A DNA stretch of 10,396 bases from Lawsonibacter faecis (GTDB lineage Bacteria > Bacillota > Clostridia > Oscillospirales > Oscillospiraceae). This document shows, piece by piece, positions 6,676-10,396 of this stretch. A model generated the notes under the pieces. The model had not been told where the DNA came from. It saw only the letters and a program-made list of their open reading frames with translations, and did no database searches. The translations under genes were made by a program, and so were the position numbers. The stretch covers positions 1 through 10,396 of the forward strand of contig NZ_JACOPQ010000024.1 in NCBI RefSeq assembly GCF_014287675.1, read 5' to 3'. Position 1 is the first letter of the stretch, and every line of letters begins with the position of its first letter.

Positions 6676-7668
6676 TTACGCCGTCTGGTGGACGGTATAG
6701 CCAGCCTGCCCGAACAGCTCTCCGGCCCGTACGGTGTCGAACTGGTGCCATTTCCCGCCGGAGCAGCAGCAGGCGTCCCTGGGAATGGCCCCTGTCTCCA
6801 CCACGGTCACGTTGGCGCCAAACTCCATTGCCAGCCGGGTGCCGGGGTGGATGCAGATATCCGGCACACAGGACCCGCAGGCCAGACGAATCACCGCAAT
6901 GATCTGGGCCATGCGCTCATCGCTGAGCTGGGGGTACACGCCCAGCGGGGTGCCCGGCACGGGGATGCGGGCCATCGCCCCCGAGACGACGGCCCCGCAG
7001 TCGGCGGCCAGGAGGCAGATGTCCGCAATCTCCTCGTCCGTATGCTCCACCCCGATGGGTTCCACCAGGAACACCAGCTTCAGGGGCGACGCCTGGATAG
7101 CCCGCAGGGTGTCGATACGGTTCTGGGGAGCGAAGCGGGTGTCCTTTCCCTCCCCCAGCCGGAGGGAGTGGTAGATAAAGTCCACGCCGCAGCCCGCCAG
7201 CCAGTTGGCTGTCTCCAGACCGAATTCTCCGATGTTGAGGCCCAGCTCGTAGGGACCCGGCACCTGGGCGCGGATATGGCGGATCATCTCGCCCAGCTGG
7301 GCCTGGGAGTAGAATTCCGTGGTGCGCAGAACAATCCAGCGTACACCGCTCTCCGCGTATTCCCGCACCTGGCGGACGGTCTCCGCCTCGTCGTACTCCC
7401 GCCTGTCCCCGACAATGCCCCACTTTTCGCCCAGCGAGCAGAAGTCGCAGTTCATGGAGCAGGGGGCGAAGTCCACGCCGATGGCGCCCCAGAGGTAGGC
7501 CCGGCCGCCCGTCAGATCCATGGCCGCCCGGTGCGCCGCCCGGCCCAGCGCCGTCCACGCCTCGCTTCCCGGCGCAATTCCCAGCAGCTGAACAATCTGC
7601 TCCCTGCTCAGAAGGCTGCCGCTGTGAATCTGCTTCTCCGCGTACTCTATCAGTTCTAAATCCGTCAT
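6676..7668 (-). CDS. BioB-like radical SAM enzyme of unknown function
   Basis: This 330-residue protein is a radical S-adenosylmethionine enzyme. The [4Fe-4S] motif is Cys70-x3-Cys74-x2-Cys77 (CSMNCDFC). Overall order resembles biotin synthase and relatives (HydE, PylB): a helical N-terminus, the cluster strand, a TIM-barrel pattern and a BATS-like tail with RIPVPGTPL (234-242). At the places where BioB has Cys97, Cys128, Cys188 and Arg260 for its [2Fe-2S] cluster, I see no equivalent (RTTEFYS, ELGLNIGEF, KLVFLVEPIG, PDICIHPG). Near the C-terminus is a triple cysteine, Cys300-302 (DACCCSGGKW), which could bind a metal or an extra cluster. The start is ATG at 7668 with AAAAGGCGG about 10 nt upstream; the frame is open further upstream but without conserved features. 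It heads an operon with an ABC importer, suggesting action on, or salvage linked to, the imported molecule. Confidence 0.85.
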   Translation of the reverse strand: MTDLELIEYAEKQIHSGSLLSREQIVQLLGIAPGSEAWTALGRAAHRAAMDLTGGRAYLWGAIGVDFAPCSMNCDFCSLGEKWGIVGDRREYDEAETVRQVREYAESGVRWIVLRTTEFYSQAQLGEMIRHIRAQVPGPYELGLNIGEFGLETANWLAGCGVDFIYHSLRLGEGKDTRFAPQNRIDTLRAIQASPLKLVFLVEPIGVEHTDEEIADICLLAADCGAVVSGAMARIPVPGTPLGVYPQLSDERMAQIIAVIRLACGSCVPDICIHPGTRLAMEFGANVTVVETGAIPRDACCCSGGKWHQFDTVRAGELFGQAGYTVHQTA

Positions 7669-7850
7669 GGTCGAATAACCGCCTTTTCCTGATTTCACAG
7701 CGCCCTGCCCCGCATTGAGACCGCTCTGACGGGAAGCGCCGTACCTACCGCGCCTGAACAGTAATAGTATAAAGGAGTGCGATTGTGGTTTCTTGTTTTT
7801 TCCCACGGATTTTTGTACTTTATCGCAGTCGCGCCGCCTGCCGCTTTATA
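7669..7850 (-). promoter_or_regulatory. Leader and weak promoter candidate of the radical SAM/ABC operon
   Basis: A TATACT -10 box (7766-7771) reads leftward about 100 nt upstream of the radical SAM gene, but no good -35 sits 16-19 bp before it, so an activator may be needed or the real promoter is elsewhere. The GC-rich leader could fold, but I do not recognise TPP, cobalamin, SAM or FMN riboswitch signatures in it. Confidence 0.3.
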
Positions 7851-7895
7851 AAAACAGACTGGGAGCGCCGCAATGCGGCGCTCCCGGTCTGTTTT
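7851..7895 (-). terminator. Terminator of the lipid kinase gene
   Basis: A 21-bp stem (7851-7871 with 7875-7895) with a 3-nt loop and one imperfect pair starts only 3 nt after the lipid kinase stop codon. On the minus strand it ends in TTTTTATAAAG. The other arm ends in GTTTTC, so it may act both ways. Confidence 0.9.
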
Positions 7896-7898
7896 CAA

Positions 7899-8807
7899 TC
7901 ATTTCGTTTCGTTTCCGTATACAATCGTCACGGCATGTCTGCAATTCTCGATATCCGCGGTCCTGGGGCTGCCGCCGTATTCCCCGTCCAGCGTCCAGGG
8001 GACCTCCTCGGTACAGGTGACTCTCAGCCTGGATGTGTGGAAGCCGACGACCCCCGCAGCCTCGTCGGTAGTCTGCTTCATCAGGGCGCCGATGGCGGCC
8101 TGAAACTCCGCAGGGCTCTTGGGCATCCGCACCAGCACCACCTCCAGCAGGCCGTCGTCCAGGGCCACGGTGTCGGCGGGCAGGCCGATGAGTCCTCCCA
8201 CGGAGACGGTGTTGCTCGCCATGCCGAAGATATACTCCCCTTCCACCACGCCGCCGTCGTACTCCACCGAGACCTCGTACCCCTTGAGGTTCCCCAGCCG
8301 GGCGATGCCCTCCATCAGGTACGCCAGGTGGCCGAACATATTTTTAAACTGCTGGGGCGTGTCGTAGGCCACGTCTGTAAAGGCGCCGAAGGCAGCCACG
8401 TAGACGAAAAACCGGTCGTTGAACCGGCCGATATCCACCGCCCTGGGGCAGCCCGCAGCCGCCACGGCGGCCAGCTTCTCGTAACCGCGGGGCAGACGGA
8501 GGTTTCGGGAGAAGTCGTTGGTGGTCCCCGCCGGGATGTAGCCGATCTCCGGCCGCTCGGGCAGGGTCATGAGACCGGTGACAGTCTCGTGGAGGGTGCC
8601 GTCCCCGCCGCAGCAGACGATGCGGTCAAACTCGCCGCCCAGCTCTGCGGTCAAGTTGGTGGCGTCGCCCTTAAACTGGGTGGGGTGGACGGTGACAAGC
8701 CAGCCCGCCTTGGTAAAGACGTCCAGCACGGCGGACAGCTTTGGCCGGAGCTGGCCCTTTCCCGCCTGGGGATTAAAGATAAAGAGCATCTTTTTCATGG
8801 TATCCAA
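7899..8807 (-). CDS. DagK/YegS-family lipid kinase
   Basis: This 302-residue protein is a soluble diacylglycerol kinase-like enzyme, expected to phosphorylate a lipid (diacylglycerol or similar) with ATP at the membrane face, as DgkB/DagK does in recycling diacylglycerol. Motifs: FNPQAGKG (11-18), the nucleotide loop CGGDGTLHE (66-74), PAGTTNDFSRNL (92-103), LDDGLLEV (216-223) and the C-terminal DGE (274-276), all in the order and length (about 300) usual for the family. The start is either TTG at 8807, 4 nt after GGAGG, or ATG at 8798, 13 nt after it; neither spacing is ideal. It is a single-gene unit with its own promoter and terminator, divergent from azlC. The exact lipid is not determined by sequence. 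Confidence 0.92.
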   Translation of the reverse strand: MDTMKKMLFIFNPQAGKGQLRPKLSAVLDVFTKAGWLVTVHPTQFKGDATNLTAELGGEFDRIVCCGGDGTLHETVTGLMTLPERPEIGYIPAGTTNDFSRNLRLPRGYEKLAAVAAAGCPRAVDIGRFNDRFFVYVAAFGAFTDVAYDTPQQFKNMFGHLAYLMEGIARLGNLKGYEVSVEYDGGVVEGEYIFGMASNTVSVGGLIGLPADTVALDDGLLEVVLVRMPKSPAEFQAAIGALMKQTTDEAAGVVGFHTSRLRVTCTEEVPWTLDGEYGGSPRTADIENCRHAVTIVYGNETK

Positions 8808-8853
8808 ATTTCCTCCGGGTTTCAGTGCGTTTTAAGGTCCTGATTATGGGGTT

Positions 8854-8881
8854 ATTATACAGGATTTTGCCCAAAAAGCAA
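8854..8881 (-). promoter_or_regulatory. Promoter of the lipid kinase gene
   Basis: Reading leftward: -35 TTGCTT (8876-8881), 16-bp spacer, -10 TATAAT (8854-8859, perfect consensus). Predicted start near 8847 gives a leader of about 40 nt. Confidence 0.65.
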
Positions 8882-8920
8882 CGCCGCTTTTTCCATCTTA
8901 TAGAATTTGCCGCCACCTGC

Positions 8921-8949
8921 TTGCCTTTTCCAATAAAAAGCTCTACAAT
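8921..8949 (+). promoter_or_regulatory. Promoter of azlCD
   Basis: -35 TTGCCT (8921-8926), a 17-bp spacer and -10 TACAAT (8944-8949). Transcription would start near 8956, about 40 nt before the azlC start codon. It lies back to back with the lipid kinase promoter, 39 bp apart. Confidence 0.65.
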
Positions 8950-8995
8950 GTTGCTTTATCAAGTTAATGTAAATATGCCAAAGGGGGCGCGGGAC

Positions 8996-9730
8996 ATGGA
9001 CCGCAAAGCGCTGTCCGCCGCCTTTCCGGTCACCCTTCCGGTGCTGATGGGGTATCTCTCCATCGGCATCGCCTTCGGGCTGATGCTGGAAAAGGCGGGC
9101 TTCAACTTTATCTGGGCCTTTTTCATGAGCCTGACCATCTACGCCGGCTCCGGCCAATACCTGGGCGTGAGCCTTTTGGCTACCGCCGCAAGCCTGGGAA
9201 CGGTGGCGGTGATGATCCTGCTCATCAACTTCCGGCATCTGGTGTACGGCCTCTCCATGCTGGAGAAGTTCCGCGGCATGGGCCGGCGGAAGCTCTACAT
9301 GATCTTCTCCCTCACCGACGAGACTTACGCCCTCCTGGCGGGGGCCGCCGTCCCTGTGGGGGTGGACCCCAAGAACTACTATTTCTCCATCGCCGTCCTG
9401 GACCAGATCTACTGGATTGCCGGCTCGGTCATCGGCGGCGTGGCCGGCGGCCTTCTGGCGGGGAAGATTGACATTACCGGCATCGACTTCGCCATGACCG
9501 CACTCTTCGTAGTCATCGCGGTGGAGCAGTGGCAGAGCTACAAGCGGCATCTGCCCGCCTTCCTGGGGGCCGGGTGCACCGTGCTCTTCCTCATCATCGT
9601 GCCCGCCCTGTGGGGCCTGGGTCAGCAGCAGATGCTGCTGGTCTCCCTGGGCGTGATAGTGGTGCTCCTGCTGGCGCTGCGCAGCCGCCTGGAGGACCGC
9701 ACGGAGGGGGAGGAGGTGGCCGCACAGTGA
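8996..9730 (+). CDS. azlC: AzlC family branched-chain amino acid exporter, large subunit
   Basis: This 244-residue membrane protein is the large subunit of the two-part AzlCD (LIV-E family) exporter of branched-chain amino acids and analogues such as azaleucine. Family motifs: PVLMGYLSIGIAFG (15-28), YAGSGQ (49-54), NFRHLVYGLS (78-87), TDETYAL (107-113) and GIDFAMTALF (162-171). The chosen ATG at 8996 has AAGGGGG 8 nt upstream (8981-8987) and gives the family's normal length; an ATG at 8975 would add seven residues and lacks a ribosome site, and the longer open frame upstream crosses the promoter. It overlaps azlD by 4 nt. An lrp/azlB-type regulator is not adjacent. Confidence 0.94.
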   Translation: MDRKALSAAFPVTLPVLMGYLSIGIAFGLMLEKAGFNFIWAFFMSLTIYAGSGQYLGVSLLATAASLGTVAVMILLINFRHLVYGLSMLEKFRGMGRRKLYMIFSLTDETYALLAGAAVPVGVDPKNYYFSIAVLDQIYWIAGSVIGGVAGGLLAGKIDITGIDFAMTALFVVIAVEQWQSYKRHLPAFLGAGCTVLFLIIVPALWGLGQQQMLLVSLGVIVVLLLALRSRLEDRTEGEEVAAQ

Positions 9731-10059
9731 ATCCCACCGTACACGCCGTGCTGGCCATCGCCATCATGGCCGGCGTCACCTTTCTCACCCGCTTCCTGCC
9801 CTTCCTCCTCTTCGACCGCGGGGAGGCGCCCCCCAAGGTGGTGCTCTACCTGGGCCGCGTCCTGCCGCCGGCCATCATCGCCATGCTCATCGTCTACTGC
9901 CTGAAAGGGATCTCCTTTACCGCTCCGGCGCTCTGGGCGCCCCAGCTGATCGCGGTGGCCGCGGTGGTGGCCCTCCACCTCTGGAAGCGCAACAATCTCA
10001 TCTCCATCTTTGGCGGGACCATCCTCTATATGATTCTGGTCCAGTTTGTATTCGTATAG
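9727..10059 (+). CDS. azlD: AzlD family branched-chain amino acid exporter, small subunit
   Basis: This 110-residue protein with four hydrophobic segments is the small partner of AzlC. Motifs: TFLTRFLPF (18-26), YLGRVLPPAIIAML (41-54) and LHLWKRNNLISIFGGT (83-98). The start is GTG at 9727, overlapping the azlC stop (GTGA), so the two are translated together. The frame is open further upstream inside azlC, but only this start gives the family length. A terminator follows about 20 nt after the stop. Confidence 0.93.
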   Translation: MNPTVHAVLAIAIMAGVTFLTRFLPFLLFDRGEAPPKVVLYLGRVLPPAIIAMLIVYCLKGISFTAPALWAPQLIAVAAVVALHLWKRNNLISIFGGTILYMILVQFVFV

Positions 10060-10078
10060 CCCCTCTGCCGTCGCCTCG

Positions 10079-10104
10079 CCGGGCCCGCTCCGCGGGCCGG
10101 TTTT
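10079..10104 (+). terminator. Terminator of azlCD
   Basis: A GC-rich stem of nine pairs (10079-10088 with 10092-10100, one bulged G, 3-nt loop) is followed by TTTT and a second T-rich run a few bases on. Confidence 0.8.
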
Positions 10105-10144
10105 GTGGTTTCCTTTTAAAGTCTGATTCCGTCTCATTTAAAAT

Positions 10145-10190
10145 CGCCCTGGAACAGGGCGCGGCCCCGGGCGCTCCGGGCCCGATTTTT
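10145..10190 (+). terminator. Tandem hairpins ending in T5, possible second terminator
   Basis: Two hairpins abut: a perfect 7-bp stem (10145-10151 with 10155-10161) and a 9-position stem with one mismatch (10162-10170 with 10176-10184), followed by ATTTTT. An alternative outer stem AAAATCG (10140-10146) with CGATTTT (10183-10189) would enclose both. It may back up the azlCD terminator or end a short RNA. Confidence 0.5.
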
Positions 10191-10208
10191 CTTCTCTGCG
10201 CCGCATTT

Positions 10209-10242
10209 CCGCCCTGTCCGCCAATCCGGCGGATAGGGACGG
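10209..10242. repeat. Imperfect inverted repeat (hairpin)
   Basis: A 14-bp stem with one wobble pair and one bulged A (10209-10222 with 10228-10242) and a 5-nt loop. No T-tract follows on either strand, so it is not an ordinary terminator. It lies in the gap between azlD and the edge gene, in which I see no coding sequence. Confidence 0.5.
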
Positions 10243-10310
10243 ATAAAATACGACTTATGAAAAGCGCTTCCGCAATCTGAACAGCCCCAGTAAAAACGGA
10301 CAATGACAAA

Positions 10311-10352
10311 ATGCCCCCTGATGTAGGATAATAGAACTACATCAGGGGGTAT
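10311..10352 (+). promoter_or_regulatory. Inverted repeat covering the ribosome site of the edge gene
   Basis: A 16-bp inverted repeat (10311-10326 with 10337-10352, one G-T pair, 10-nt loop) ends 4 nt before the ATG at 10357. The likely ribosome site AGGGGG (10344-10349) is in its right arm, so a transcript that includes the left arm would hide it. Confidence 0.6.
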
Positions 10353-10356
10353 TGTT

Positions 10357-10396
10357 ATGAGCAAACGAAGCTATACAAAAATAGGAGCGATGGAGG
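10357..10396 (+). CDS. Start of a probable insertion-sequence transposase (OrfA-like), cut by the window edge
   Basis: Only 13 codons are present, starting MSKRSYTKIGAME, with AGGGGG 7 nt before the ATG. The MSKR-Y-T opening resembles that of IS3-type OrfA/helix-turn-helix proteins common in Clostridia, and the hairpin over the ribosome site fits an insertion sequence, but so few residues cannot prove the family. Another short DNA-binding protein remains possible. Confidence 0.4.
   Translation, partial: MSKRSYTKIGAME

Noticed and set aside
5534..6700. Long plus-strand open frame (388 codons) opposite the binding lipoprotein
   Set aside because: Low-complexity antisense translation; the minus strand carries a full lipoprotein with signal peptide and ribosome site.
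6688..7659. Plus-strand open frame (323 codons) opposite the radical SAM gene
   Set aside because: Antisense shadow; no recognisable motif, while the minus strand has the CX3CX2C enzyme.
6676..7668. Biotin synthase (BioB)
   Set aside because: The second-cluster ligands of BioB have no visible equivalents and no bio genes are nearby.
7669..7790. TPP or cobalamin riboswitch before the radical SAM operon
   Set aside because: No CTGAGA/thi-box or B12-box sequence is present in the leader.
7785..8843. Plus-strand open frame (352 codons) opposite the lipid kinase
   Set aside because: It crosses the lipid kinase terminator hairpin and mirrors a fully motif-complete kinase; no ribosome site.
1..10396. 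CRISPR array, tRNA or rRNA gene
   Set aside because: No regularly spaced direct repeats and no tRNA- or rRNA-like segments were found on either strand.

Overview
The window is high-GC chromosomal DNA with short AT-rich regulatory gaps. The gene families (NCS1 permease beside a cysteine hydrolase, UroD-type methyltransferase, MerR-type promoter, BioB-like radical SAM protein, DagK/YegS lipid kinase, AzlCD) and the strong AGGAGG-type ribosome sites suggest an anaerobic high-GC Clostridia member, possibly Oscillospiraceae. That placement is an inference from style and gene content; there is no rRNA or other marker gene.

Layout, left to right. (1) 1-1608, minus strand: a CodB-like NCS1 permease followed by the first 39 or so codons of an isochorismatase-fold cysteine hydrolase that runs off the left edge. 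They are driven by a promoter with a 19-bp spacer holding a TCCCC-TTA-GGGGA dyad, the layout of MerR-activated promoters. (2) 1751-3812, minus strand: a UroD/MtaA-type methyltransferase with a complete H-x-C...C zinc site, overlapped by 11 nt by a COG0523 (CobW-type) GTPase and ended by a hairpin terminator. (3) 4016-7771, minus strand: a tightly packed operon of a BioB-like radical SAM protein, an NMT1/SsuA-type lipoprotein, an SsuC/TauC-type permease and an SsuB/TauB-type ATPase, ended by an 18-bp stem terminator. (4) 7851-8881, minus strand: a DagK/YegS lipid kinase with its own promoter and terminator. (5) 8921-10104, plus strand: azlC-azlD, a branched-chain amino acid exporter, with promoter and terminator, diverging from the lipid kinase. 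(6) 10105-10396: a hairpin-rich stretch ending in the first codons of a gene that looks like an insertion-sequence transposase.

Two units stand out as possibly undescribed. In the radical SAM/ABC operon, the transport genes suggest uptake of a small organic molecule that the radical SAM enzyme may work on or whose product it relates to. The enzyme has the CX3CX2C cluster motif and a BioB-like fold pattern but lacks the residues that hold the second cluster of biotin synthase, so it is probably not BioB. In the methyltransferase/GTPase pair, a putative metal chaperone is coupled to an enzyme that needs zinc, with no corrinoid protein beside it. Neither function can be proven from sequence alone.
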